A program made the translations under genes and the position numbers. The notes under the pieces were generated by a model, which saw nothing but the letters and a program-made list of their open reading frames with translations, was not told where the DNA came from and searched no databases. Shown here one piece after another: positions 35,758 to 44,030 of a stretch of 64,000 nucleotides of DNA; position 1 is the first letter of the stretch; every line of letters starts with the position of its first letter. The DNA is from Mesorhizobium sp. L-2-11 (GTDB taxonomy: Bacteria; Pseudomonadota; Alphaproteobacteria; Rhizobiales; Rhizobiaceae), in the NCBI RefSeq assembly GCF_016756595.1, contig NZ_AP023257.1, forward strand, positions 4,852,001 through 4,916,000. The letters run 5' to 3'.

Positions 35758-35782
35758 GGAACCGCTGACGCAGATCGAAGTT
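35758..35782 (+). promoter_or_regulatory. Near-consensus EcfG promoter
   Basis: GGAAC, a 16-base spacer and AGTT (one mismatch to CGTT, still fitting GGAAC-N18-TT). It lies 20 bases before a small membrane-protein gene whose ribosome site GGGGAGAG follows directly. Confidence 0.5.
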
Positions 35783-35801
35783 TGGTGTCAGGGGAGAGAC
35801 C

Positions 35802-36122
35802 ATGATGGCCGTCCGACGAGATCAGACCAAAGCGAGAGGCGATATTCAGGACGGGGCGATAAGGGATAAGACCCCGGGGTTCGACCCTGCCGCGGCACCT
35901 GAAAAGACCGACGCCGAAGCGGCCGGTATGCCAAATCCTGGCGCCGAGGTTCGTCGACGGCGACAGCCCGAGTTCACCAATGAAGCAAGCTTCGGCGACG
36001 CGATGCGCCCGATAGGAAGCGAGCCTGGTCTTCAGCCTGGCAAGAACTGGCCGGTGCTGGTGATTGCCGCAGTCGTTCTCGTAGCGGCTGCGGCCTTCGT
36101 GCTAGCAGCCATGCTGGGCTAG
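35802..36122 (+). CDS. Small single-span membrane protein
   Basis: A 106-residue protein with a long charged N terminus (RRRRQPEFTNEASFGDAMRP) and a C-terminal membrane anchor (WPVLVIAAVVLVAAAAFVLAAM). It is tail-anchored, so the bulk is cytoplasmic. The ATG at 35802 (or the adjacent in-frame ATG at 35805) follows a GGGGAGAG ribosome site. Convergent with the flavoprotein gene. Function unknown. Confidence 0.72.
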   Translation: MMAVRRDQTKARGDIQDGAIRDKTPGFDPAAAPEKTDAEAAGMPNPGAEVRRRRQPEFTNEASFGDAMRPIGSEPGLQPGKNWPVLVIAAVVLVAAAAFVLAAMLG

Positions 36123-36140
36123 CGAGGCAGGTTTCGAGAG

Positions 36141-37076
36141 CTATTCGATCCCGAGAGCCAGGTCATTGTGGACATCCGTCGCGGCGATCGCAGCCTGGCC
36201 GAAAGCGACTGCGATCTGGTTCAGGGCTCTGACCAGATCGCCGATGGCATACACCCCCTCAACCGAGGTCCGCTGATGCTTGTCGACGACGACATAGCCC
36301 TCGTCGCAGCATTCGACGCCCATTGCCAGCGCGAGTTCGGACCGCACCCGGCATCCCATCGCCGGATAGATGACGTCAAAGTGGCGCACCTCGCCGTCCT
36401 TGAGGATGGCCTGGTAGCCGCTGTCGGTGGGAACAAACTTTTTGAACGCGTCGCAAACCGCAATGTTCTCTTCCATGGCCACGCGCCGTGTGGTGGCGGA
36501 AAAATCTGGAAGATAGCGTGCGAGCATTGTGACGTGCTGCGTGTACTGCTTGAGGAACAAGGCCTCTCGCAGCACCTGCGCCTCGTGACCGATGACCGCG
36601 ACCTGACGATCTATGATTTCGTAGCCGTCACAAACCGGGCAAAGGCGTACGCTGCCTTTAGCGATGGCCTCGCGCAGACGCGGAATTGCAGGCACGACAT
36701 CGACGATACCTGTCGCCAGGAATACCTTGCGGGCGACGATCCGCCCGCCGTTGGTCTCGGCGCCGAACCCGCCTACGGTCGGCTCGACTGATGACGCCTG
36801 AACCTGGACCAGTGTCGCTCCGAACTTGGCGGCCTGGGAACGAAGCCGCTGCAGAAGATCGGGGCCGCTAATCCCTTCCGGAAATCCCGGACAGTTGCGG
36901 CTTTCCGCAATCAGCATCGCCCGCGATTCACCCGCGTCGACCACGACGACCCGATGACGGAACCTGCCGAGATAGACAGCAGCCGCCAGCCCCGCAGGTC
37001 CACCGCCAACAATGAGAACATCCGCTTCGGTCGCGGACGAGGCTGAATGTCGGCGTTTGCGCGCGGGTTGATCCAT
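36141..37076 (-). CDS. Thioredoxin-reductase-like FAD/NAD(P) oxidoreductase
   Basis: A 311-residue flavoprotein with FAD motif VLIVGGGPAGLAAAVYLG, the redox pair C146-P-V-C149 in LCPVCDGYE, a degenerate NAD loop (AVIGHEAQVLREAL, lacking GxGxxA) and the C-terminal FAD contact GVYAIGDLV. The degenerate NAD motif suggests a non-standard electron donor or weaker NADPH use. The start is taken as the ATG at 37076 because an exact EcfG promoter has its CGTT at 37088-37085, leaving almost no leader. The ATG at 37091 would lie within the promoter. Confidence 0.88.
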   Translation of the reverse strand: MDQPARKRRHSASSATEADVLIVGGGPAGLAAAVYLGRFRHRVVVVDAGESRAMLIAESRNCPGFPEGISGPDLLQRLRSQAAKFGATLVQVQASSVEPTVGGFGAETNGGRIVARKVFLATGIVDVVPAIPRLREAIAKGSVRLCPVCDGYEIIDRQVAVIGHEAQVLREALFLKQYTQHVTMLARYLPDFSATTRRVAMEENIAVCDAFKKFVPTDSGYQAILKDGEVRHFDVIYPAMGCRVRSELALAMGVECCDEGYVVVDKHQRTSVEGVYAIGDLVRALNQIAVAFGQAAIAATDVHNDLALGIE

Positions 37077-37084
37077 GCGCGCCG

Positions 37085-37109
37085 AACGCATTCATGGGAA
37101 AGATGTTCC
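37085..37109 (-). promoter_or_regulatory. EcfG-type promoter giving a near-leaderless transcript
   Basis: On the minus strand GGAAC (37109-37105), a 16-base spacer and CGTT (37088-37085). Starting six to nine bases after CGTT would put the transcript end at or within a few bases of the ATG at 37076. Confidence 0.78.
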
Positions 37110-37176
37110 AGCGCCGAAATCGAGCCACGACAAGCGCGTCGTATTTGAACGGCGACGGGCTTTGAGTTGTTGTCTT

Positions 37177-37250
37177 ATGCATGTCGTTGTCGCAAAACCG
37201 CTGCGCACCCTCGGGTCAGGCCCGAGGGCGTGCTTTTGCGCGACATGCAT
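37177..37250. repeat. Dispersed palindromic element, copy 1
   Basis: A 74-base unit with inverted ends ATGCATGTCG / CGACATGCAT and an inner hairpin (CCCTCGGG, CCCGAGGG). A related unit is at 50140-50213; both contain TCGCAAAACCGCTGCGCACC. It may act as a terminator for the DUF2269 gene strand or its neighbours. Confidence 0.8.
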
Positions 37251-37265
37251 TATCGCGGCAAGGCG

Positions 37266-37739
37266 TTACCACTCGATCGCCGGCCGCGCGATCATCAGCC
37301 AGAAAATCCCGAGGACGGCAGCAAAGGCGGGAAAGCCGAAGGCGAACCACAGCCGGAAAAGCCTGATATACCGGGCCGGCAGCGGGGCCCCCGCCTTGGC
37401 GGCTTCGGACGCCAGATTGCGCATTTCCATCTGCATCCAGACCACCGGCAGCCAGAATACACCGGTGACGATATAGAGCGCGATGGACAGCACGATCCAG
37501 CCTTCGGAGAGCGAGTAGCCCGCCAGCCAGGCGAGCGCGACGCCGGTTATCGGCTGCGCCACGACTGCAGCTGCCGTGAAGAGAAAGTCGGCGACCACGA
37601 CGATGCGCGCCACTGCCGCAATGGTTGCCGCATTGCCGGTCCTGTGGGCGAGAAGCATGAAGAATGCGATGCCGGCGCCGGTGCCGAGTAGCACGCTGGC
37701 ACCGATGACATGCAGGAACTTCAGCACGAAATAGAGCAT
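37266..37739 (-). CDS. DUF2269 integral membrane protein
   Basis: A 157-residue membrane protein with four spans. It begins with the family start LYFVLKFLHVIGASVLLGTGAGIAFF and contains QPITGVALAWLAGYSL and the end WFAFGFPAFAAVLGIFWLMIARP. The function is unknown. Its ATG at 37739 shares one base with the stop of the SDR/DoxX gene upstream, so the two are translationally coupled and probably act together in the inner membrane. Confidence 0.88.
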   Translation of the reverse strand: MLYFVLKFLHVIGASVLLGTGAGIAFFMLLAHRTGNAATIAAVARIVVVADFLFTAAAVVAQPITGVALAWLAGYSLSEGWIVLSIALYIVTGVFWLPVVWMQMEMRNLASEAAKAGAPLPARYIRLFRLWFAFGFPAFAAVLGIFWLMIARPAIEW

Positions 37740-39025
37740 CAGCGCTCCTCCAGGATCGCCAAGGCAACGAAGTGAAGGACGATGATCGGCAAGACCTTCA
37801 GGAACGGCCCAAGTGGCTCGTTCCACAGGTCGGGGCGCAGGAAAGTGCCGAGGATCAGGTAGAACAGCGAGAGCGCGATGCCGGCGTAGAGGCCTTTTCG
37901 CGCCGTTGGCCGCCAGGCTATCAGTGCGCCGACGACGATGTCGGCAAGAGCGCCGGCGATCACTGTAGGCGCCGACAACATGCCAGCCCCCGTGCTTTGC
38001 ATGAGGTCGATGCCGTTGCCGTAGCCAGTGGTCAGTGACACAATCCCTGTCATGATCCAGAAGAACGGCAGCACGACGAAGATTGCAGGCTTGGTGACAT
38101 AAAGCCCGGCAAACCATTTTTCCTGCACCGTCGCAGGGTTGAGCGCGAGGAACTGCGCCAGGCTTTGCGGCCGCATGCCGGTCAGGGAAATCCAGTCCGA
38201 GGGATCTCCGACCGCTCCCCGTGCGATCTCCCTGGCGGCGTTGGTGCGCATAGGAGGTCGCCAGCCGAGCATCGCGGCAAAATCGCCGAGGCGGTAGAGA
38301 AGCCGCGCAACCCATCCCGGCAGGACAATCCTGGCAGCGGGAGCCCAGCCGAGCCAGCGGCGGAAACTGCCGACGATCTCATCCATGGTCAGCTGTTCGG
38401 GACCTGCAAGTTCCAGCGCCAGACGAGACGGACTGCCGGGATTGAGAAAGAAGAGCACCGTCGAGACCACATCATCGAGCTGCACGACCTGCAGCCGGCC
38501 GGTATCTGGCATTGACGGCAGGACCGGCAGCGAGGCCAGGCCGCGAAACAATGCACTGGCCCCAAACACAGGCCGGCCGAGCACAACGGAAGGGCGAAGG
38601 ATTATCCAGTCGAGGTCAAGCGCCATAAGCGCCTGATCGCCGGCATATTTCGTCGCCGAGAACGACGAAGGCTGTGCCCGATCCACACCCATTGCCGAGA
38701 AGTGGATGACCTTGGTAACGCCGGCCCGCGTGCAGGCGAGAAAAAGAGCCGCCGCCGCATCGCGATGGACTTGCCCGGTCTTTTCGCGAGGGCTGTCCTG
38801 CAGAACGCCGGCGCAGTTCACCACGACATCGACGCCAGTCAGATGCGGCAGCCAATCTTCAGGGCGTAACGCGGCGGCCATGTCCAGCACCAATGTCTGG
38901 TAATCACGGACTGCATTTGCCCGAGGGCGACGGACGATGCCGACCACCTCATGTCCTTCGGAAACGAGGCGGGCGCAGACCGAAGCGCCGATCAAACCGG
39001 TGGCTCCAGCAACGAGAATTCTCAT
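37739..39025 (-). CDS. SDR-type NAD(P)-binding protein with C-terminal DoxX-like membrane domain
   Basis: A 428-residue fusion. Residues 1-290 are an atypical SDR (GATGLIGASVCARL; VVVNCAGVLQD; SATKYAGDQAL) of the NmrA/complex-I-assembly-like type. Residues about 300-428 contain four membrane spans of DoxX-like character (YVTKPAIFVVLPFFWIMTG; APTVIAGALADIVVGALI; LSLFYLILGTF). The enzyme domain is thus held at the inner membrane. The ATG at 39025 begins right at the Rossmann motif. It is coupled to the DUF2269 gene. The substrate is unknown. Confidence 0.87.
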   Translation of the reverse strand: MRILVAGATGLIGASVCARLVSEGHEVVGIVRRPRANAVRDYQTLVLDMAAALRPEDWLPHLTGVDVVVNCAGVLQDSPREKTGQVHRDAAAALFLACTRAGVTKVIHFSAMGVDRAQPSSFSATKYAGDQALMALDLDWIILRPSVVLGRPVFGASALFRGLASLPVLPSMPDTGRLQVVQLDDVVSTVLFFLNPGSPSRLALELAGPEQLTMDEIVGSFRRWLGWAPAARIVLPGWVARLLYRLGDFAAMLGWRPPMRTNAAREIARGAVGDPSDWISLTGMRPQSLAQFLALNPATVQEKWFAGLYVTKPAIFVVLPFFWIMTGIVSLTTGYGNGIDLMQSTGAGMLSAPTVIAGALADIVVGALIAWRPTARKGLYAGIALSLFYLILGTFLRPDLWNEPLGPFLKVLPIIVLHFVALAILEER

Positions 39026-39174
39026 CGGACCCCAAATCTCCGATAGCCACGAGATCGTCGCCGTTCCATTCGGCGCGTATCTCTTCCATATCATCGATGT
39101 TTTTCCGGCGCTGCGAAAGCACACGTCTTTCGGCCAGCTGCTCAGGGGTGATGATGACCGCATGACCACGGTCT

Positions 39175-39393
39175 CTAGCTCGATGGGGCGGATTCCTCGT
39201 TCCTGTACTCGTGAATGAGGCCAAGGATTTGCGAGCGGACCAACTCGCGAGCCTCGGGCTGAACGAACGGCATCAACAGTTCGACCCGTTCCTCGACGCT
39301 CTCGGGAAGATCCGCAGCAGGATCGACGAGGTCGTTGCCGTGCGCGTAGAGATTTTCCGTCAGCTTCTTGTTGAGGTCGGAAAAAATGCCCAT
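39175..39393 (-). CDS. Small acidic protein (72 residues)
   Basis: Begins MGIFSDLNKKLTENLYAHG at an ATG with GGAG seven bases upstream. It looks mostly helical (ESVEERVELLMPFVQPEARELVRSQILGLIHEY) and soluble. It lies 149 bases upstream of the SDR/DoxX gene on the same strand and could be its operon leader. Function unknown. Confidence 0.68.
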   Translation of the reverse strand: MGIFSDLNKKLTENLYAHGNDLVDPAADLPESVEERVELLMPFVQPEARELVRSQILGLIHEYRNEESAPSS

Positions 39394-39969
39394 TGATCTG
39401 CTCCAAACCAGCTTCTCTGCTTAAATTGAAGGCTGACGAAAATGTTCCCCGGCTGAGCGATCACAACAGCTGCTTCTGCGGCCGAAGCGCTGGGGCTGGT
39501 CCAGCTCAAACGGAAGCTCGCATCCGCTCGGGCGAACTCACGCCGATGCAGCATCGGTGGCCTTCATTGTCCGCGTTGCGTATGCCAGCATGCGCCTGAT
39601 TTCGGTCGTTAGGGCGGAGTTTGCCTCCGACCAAAAGCTGACGAGACCAGGTACCAGCTTGAGCCCGCAGTTGCACTGAAAGTTGCCTTGGTGAAATGTA
39701 AATGTATGATATCGGACTTGCAGCCAATCGCGCCTTCGGCACGTGGATCGAGTGCAATGAGCTCCGATGAGAAAAACAGCATCGCCCACATCGATCTACG
39801 CAGACAATTGCCTACGAAAATTCCAATTCCAATATGAGGGAAACTGCGGACGGTTTACTGGACGAGCCCCCGGCGTGGGTCGAGCGTCCCTTCCAGCTGA
39901 TACATGGCTGCAGCCCTGCACCTTCATCTCCCACCATACGCTTGCCAATCAAACCAAAGGGGATCGAAA
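39394..39969. other. Intergenic region upstream of the ABC/opine-like operon
   Basis: The 576-base divergent gap contains an AT-richer stretch (near 39680-39800) that may house the operon promoter. Short open frames there lack ribosome sites and recognisable content. No exact EcfG site was found and no clear operator is evident. Confidence 0.55.
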
Positions 39970-41076
39970 GTGACCAAGCTTGTTTTGAATCGCCGAAACA
40001 CACTGCACTTGCTGGGAGGCAGCGCTGGCGCCTTGGCAATGCCCTACATCATTCGGCCGCTGCCATCCTGGGCGCAGTCGACCGTGCTCAACGTAACCAC
40101 CTATGACAAATTCTTGCCGCAGGAGTTTCTCGACAAATTCCAGAAGGACAGCGGAATCAAGGTCAATGTCCGCCTGACCGACGATCAGGGCAAGCAGTAC
40201 AATTTGCTGGCGGCAGAGGGTGCCAACCCTTCGACGGACATGGTGACAGTGGCTGGCCACCGATATTCGCAGTTCATCAGTTCGAACCTTCTGCAGGCTC
40301 TCGACACCGGCAAGATTCCGAATTGGAAGAACCTGAACCCCGCCTATCAGAACGCGCCTTGGGCTCGGGTCGACGGCAAGCTCTGGGGCCTGCCGATCCT
40401 CGCCGGCTATGAGGGCTTGGCCGTCAACACCAATTACGTGAAGGACCCGCAGAGCTGGGACGTCATGTTCGACCCTCAGTTCAAGGGCCTGACTTCCTAC
40501 ATTGTCAGCGACTTCATGACGATCACGATGCAATATCTCGGCTTCGACGGTGACTTCGTAAGTTACACGGACAAGCCCGAGGAGGCTTTGAAGGCCACCA
40601 ATGCCGCGCGCGATCACCTGATCAAGCACAAGGACATGGTGCGCAAATATTACGACGCGGGTTCGGAAGTGCAGCAGATGTTCATCAACGAGGACATCTA
40701 TCTCGGGCACGCATGGTCGGGTCCGGCCGCCAAGCTCATTGCCGACGGCCATCCGATCAAGCTGTCGGTTCCGAAGGAAGGCACATACGGTTTTTGCTAC
40801 ACCCTCAATGTCGTCAACAACGCGCCCAATGCAGAGAATGCCTACAAGCTGCTCGACGCGATCCTGGCAACACCGGATGTCGGCGCCTCGATGCAACGCC
40901 AATCGGGCTTCGCCTCCACCATTTCCGGCGTTCCGGAAGTGCTGACCGACATCGAGCGTGCGGCCGGCACGCTGCCACAGGAACAGGTCGAGCGCATCGT
41001 CTTCTTCTCGCCGGTCAACCGCGACATGAAGAACGAGATGATCGACAAGGCGACCGCCGAAGTCAAGGCAGCCTGA
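39970..41076 (+). CDS. ABC transporter substrate-binding protein, spermidine/putrescine (PotD) type
   Basis: A 368-residue exported binding protein. It starts at a GTG at 39970 behind AAAGGGGA; a Tat-like signal follows with the twin arginines R8-R9 (NRRNTLHLLGG) and a hydrophobic stretch to the cleavage site near WAQS. The mature part has features of polyamine-type binding proteins (LNVTTYDKFLPQEFLDKF; WGLPILAGYEGLAVN). It is the first gene of an eight-gene operon with permeases, ATPase and oxidative enzymes. The ligand is unassigned; amines, opines or amino acids are candidates. Confidence 0.92.
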   Translation: MTKLVLNRRNTLHLLGGSAGALAMPYIIRPLPSWAQSTVLNVTTYDKFLPQEFLDKFQKDSGIKVNVRLTDDQGKQYNLLAAEGANPSTDMVTVAGHRYSQFISSNLLQALDTGKIPNWKNLNPAYQNAPWARVDGKLWGLPILAGYEGLAVNTNYVKDPQSWDVMFDPQFKGLTSYIVSDFMTITMQYLGFDGDFVSYTDKPEEALKATNAARDHLIKHKDMVRKYYDAGSEVQQMFINEDIYLGHAWSGPAAKLIADGHPIKLSVPKEGTYGFCYTLNVVNNAPNAENAYKLLDAILATPDVGASMQRQSGFASTISGVPEVLTDIERAAGTLPQEQVERIVFFSPVNRDMKNEMIDKATAEVKAA

Positions 41077-41091
41077 TCTTGCCTAAGCACC

Positions 41092-41117
41092 GCCGCCCGC
41101 GATCATTTGCGGGCGGC
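41092..41117 (+). terminator. Stem-loop between binding-protein and permease genes
   Basis: GCCGCCCGC at 41092-41100 pairs with GCGGGCGGC at 41109-41117 around an eight-base loop. There is no U-tract, so it probably acts as partial terminator or 3'-end stabiliser that favours binding-protein synthesis. Confidence 0.6.
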
Positions 41118-41170
41118 AACCTTCAACCGTCCGGCGGGGTCGGGCGCCTCCTTGCGCAGGTGGACAAATA

Positions 41171-42157
41171 ATGGCCAGCAACTCGACCCTTGTCCGTGGC
41201 GGAGCGATGCCAGCTGTCGCCGCGCCGGCGTATTCAACGCGGCTTCCCGCACTCTTCAACTCGGGTCTCTACCAGTCGACGCTGGGCGCGCTGGTCTCGA
41301 ACAAGACGACGCGGATGGTGCTGCTTGCGGCGGTTCCGATCGTGTGGATCGTCATGATGCATATCGGGCCGATTTACCAGATGCTGAAGATCAGCCTGCT
41401 CAGCAACTATCCGATCCAGCATGGCCGCGCGCCGACCGTCACCTTCGCCAATTACGCGATTTTCTTTTCCGAGCCGTTGTATTTCATGCCGCTCATTCGC
41501 AGCTTCGTCTATGCGACTTCGGCGACGGCGGTGACGCTGCTGGTCGTCTATCCCGTCGCTTACTATGTGGCGAAGATCGTGCAGCCCGATCGCAGATCGA
41601 AGGCGCTGCTGCTTCTGCTGGTGCCGTTCTGGGCGGGCGAGTTGATCCGGACCTTCTCCATCATCATGCTGCTCGCCAATCGCGGCGCCCTGAACGTTTT
41701 CCTGCGCGACGTTGGCATGATCGACCGGCCGATCCCGCTGCTTTATACGCCGTTCTCGCTGGGCTTTGGCCTGGTCTACCTGATCAGCCTCTACATGCTC
41801 CTGCCGCTCTACTCGGCCATCGACAAGATCCCCAAACATCTGCTCGACGCTGCAGCCGATCTCGGCGCTGGGCCGTTCACGCGCTTCAGGCGCATTGTGC
41901 TACCGCTGTCGCGCGACGGCATCGTGTCGGGATGCTCGCTGGTGTTCCTGACGTCGATCGGCGTCTTCGCCACGCCGATGCTGCTGGGCGGGCCAACCAC
42001 CGTGCTGTTTCCTGAGACGATCAGCGGCTTCTTCCACGGCGCCAGCGACAAGTGGCCTGTGGGTGCAGCCTTTGCCATGATCATGCTGGTCTCGGCACTT
42101 ACCACCGCTGCCATCTTCATGCGGATCGTTGGCGGTAAATCGACGAGGCTGATGTGA
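41171..42157 (+). CDS. ABC transporter permease, PotB type
   Basis: A 328-residue inner-membrane permease. An approximately 55-residue N-terminal arm precedes the first span (VLLAAVPIVWIVMMHIGPIYQM). The EAA loop (LLDAAADLGAGPFTRFRRIVLPLSRDGI) contacts the ATPase. About six spans are read. It pairs with the PotC-type permease whose start overlaps its stop. Confidence 0.92.
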   Translation: MASNSTLVRGGAMPAVAAPAYSTRLPALFNSGLYQSTLGALVSNKTTRMVLLAAVPIVWIVMMHIGPIYQMLKISLLSNYPIQHGRAPTVTFANYAIFFSEPLYFMPLIRSFVYATSATAVTLLVVYPVAYYVAKIVQPDRRSKALLLLLVPFWAGELIRTFSIIMLLANRGALNVFLRDVGMIDRPIPLLYTPFSLGFGLVYLISLYMLLPLYSAIDKIPKHLLDAAADLGAGPFTRFRRIVLPLSRDGIVSGCSLVFLTSIGVFATPMLLGGPTTVLFPETISGFFHGASDKWPVGAAFAMIMLVSALTTAAIFMRIVGGKSTRLM

Positions 42158-42951
42158 TGCGCACGATGCTTGCCGACGCGCCGCGCACCGCGTTGACGAT
42201 GGCCTATTGGGGCTTCGTGCTCTACCTCTTCCTTCCGCTCACGCTGATGATGGCAATGAGCTTCAAGAATGCCGCCTTCATCGCCTTCCCGATCGGCGAC
42301 TGGACCTTCGACTGGTACTTGAAGGTTATGCAGGACAAGCCGTTCCTGGAAGCCTGCGTCTATTCGGTGCTGGTGGCAGGGCTCACCACGCTTGCGGCGA
42401 CGGTCATCGGCGTTTGGATCGCGATGCTGATCGCAACGACCGAAGGGCGCTGGGGCGCCGTGCTGTTCGCGCTCGCCTGCCTGCCCGCGGTGGTGCCAGG
42501 AATGATTTCCGCCATTTCGCTGCGCATCTTCATCAGCACCATCGACATGCCGACCGGCACGGCCGCGATCGTGCTTGGCCACACCGTTCATGCGGTGCCT
42601 TTCGTCGTCGTGATGGCGCTGACGAGGCTGCGCTCGATGCCGGCCAACCTGGTCGACGCGGCACGAGATCTCGGCGCCGACAGCGTCGTCGCGTTCTTCC
42701 GCGTCACCTTGCCCTATCTGGGGCCTGCCATCGGCGGCGGCATGATCTTTTGCATCCTTTTGTCGATCGACGATTTCGTGCGCACCTTTTTCCTCGGCGG
42801 CTATCGCCCGACGCTGCCGATGCTGATTTTCGCCAAAGTCCAGGGCGGCATGTCGCCAGAGATCAATGCGATGGCGACACTGGTGCTGCTGGTGACCGGA
42901 GCGGTTGGACTTTACGCCGAATATTACACACGCCGTTCGAGGAGCCGCTGA
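42157..42951 (+). CDS. ABC transporter permease, PotC type
   Basis: A 264-residue permease with about six spans and the EAA loop LVDAARDLGADSVVAFFRVTLPYL. The ATG at 42157 shares one base with the upstream stop; a GTG directly before it at 42154 is an alternative start adding one residue. It forms the transmembrane pore with the PotB-type subunit. Confidence 0.91.
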   Translation: MRTMLADAPRTALTMAYWGFVLYLFLPLTLMMAMSFKNAAFIAFPIGDWTFDWYLKVMQDKPFLEACVYSVLVAGLTTLAATVIGVWIAMLIATTEGRWGAVLFALACLPAVVPGMISAISLRIFISTIDMPTGTAAIVLGHTVHAVPFVVVMALTRLRSMPANLVDAARDLGADSVVAFFRVTLPYLGPAIGGGMIFCILLSIDDFVRTFFLGGYRPTLPMLIFAKVQGGMSPEINAMATLVLLVTGAVGLYAEYYTRRSRSR

Positions 42952-44030
42952 TGGATCCGGTCGTTCAATTTCAGAATGTGACCAAGGCCTATGGCCAGGC
43001 CGTCGCCGTCGATGATCTCAACCTCACAATCCAGGCCGGCAAGTTCGTCACGCTGCTTGGGCCGTCCGGCTGCGGAAAGTCGACCACGCTGCGCATGCTC
43101 GGCGGCTTCGAAATCCCCAATTCGGGACGCATCCTGCTGGCCGGAAAGGACGTGACGCGGCTACCGCCGAACAAGCGCAACGTCAACATCGTCTTCCAGG
43201 ACTACGCGCTGTTCCCGCACATGAATGTCGCGCGCAACATCGCCTTCGGGCTCGAATTGAAAGGGCTAGATGCATCGGCCATCCACAAGCGCGTCATGGA
43301 ACTGCTGGCGCTCGTGCAGTTGCAGGACTACGCGACGCGCATGCCGTCGGAGCTGTCCGGCGGGCAACGACAGCGCGTCGCGCTGATGCGGGCGCTGGCG
43401 CCAGACCCGCAGGTCCTGCTGCTCGACGAACCCTTGAGCGCGCTCGACGCCAAGCTGCGCCAGCAGATGCAGATCGAGCTCAAGTCGATCCAGGAGCGAA
43501 CCGGCAAGACTTTCCTGTTCGTCACCCATGACCAGGAGGAAGCGCTGACCATGTCGGACCAGATCGTGGTCATGAACAATGGAAAGGTCGAACAGATGGG
43601 CGACCCTCATACTCTGTACTCGCGACCGCAGAGCGTCTTCGTGGCGAACTTCATCGGCGACGCCAACCTGCTGCGGGCCAAGGTGGTTGGCGCGGACGCG
43701 CAGGGAACCGCCCTGACCTGGAACGGCAGGCAGGTCGGCGCGCTGCCCAGCGCGCATGCGATGAAACAGGGCGACTCTGTCCTGATCGTCGTGCGGCCGG
43801 AAGCGCTTCGCTTCTTGTCCGTGCCGAGCGGCGAAGGCTTCACCGGCAAGATCAGAAAGCGTGTCTTCAAAGGCAACCACACGTCGATGACGATAGAAGT
43901 CGACGATGGTAGCCAGTTGAACGCGCTCGTCCATCCCGGCGAAAGCGAAGCCATTTCCGGCGAGGATGTGTGGCTAGGCTGGAACCCGCGTGCTGCCACC
44001 GTCATCCGCGACGAGTCTGCCGCGGGATGA
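42951..44030 (+). CDS. ABC transporter ATP-binding protein, PotA type
   Basis: A 359-residue ATPase: Walker A LGPSGCGKSTT, Q-loop VFQDYALFPHM, signature ELSGGQRQR, Walker B LLLDEPLSALD, H-loop THDQEEAL, then a TOBE-type regulatory domain (residues about 240-355). The ATG at 42951 follows GAGGAG and shares its first base with the upstream stop. The much longer open frame upstream is an out-of-frame reading of the permease gene. Confidence 0.94.
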   Translation: MDPVVQFQNVTKAYGQAVAVDDLNLTIQAGKFVTLLGPSGCGKSTTLRMLGGFEIPNSGRILLAGKDVTRLPPNKRNVNIVFQDYALFPHMNVARNIAFGLELKGLDASAIHKRVMELLALVQLQDYATRMPSELSGGQRQRVALMRALAPDPQVLLLDEPLSALDAKLRQQMQIELKSIQERTGKTFLFVTHDQEEALTMSDQIVVMNNGKVEQMGDPHTLYSRPQSVFVANFIGDANLLRAKVVGADAQGTALTWNGRQVGALPSAHAMKQGDSVLIVVRPEALRFLSVPSGEGFTGKIRKRVFKGNHTSMTIEVDDGSQLNALVHPGESEAISGEDVWLGWNPRAATVIRDESAAG

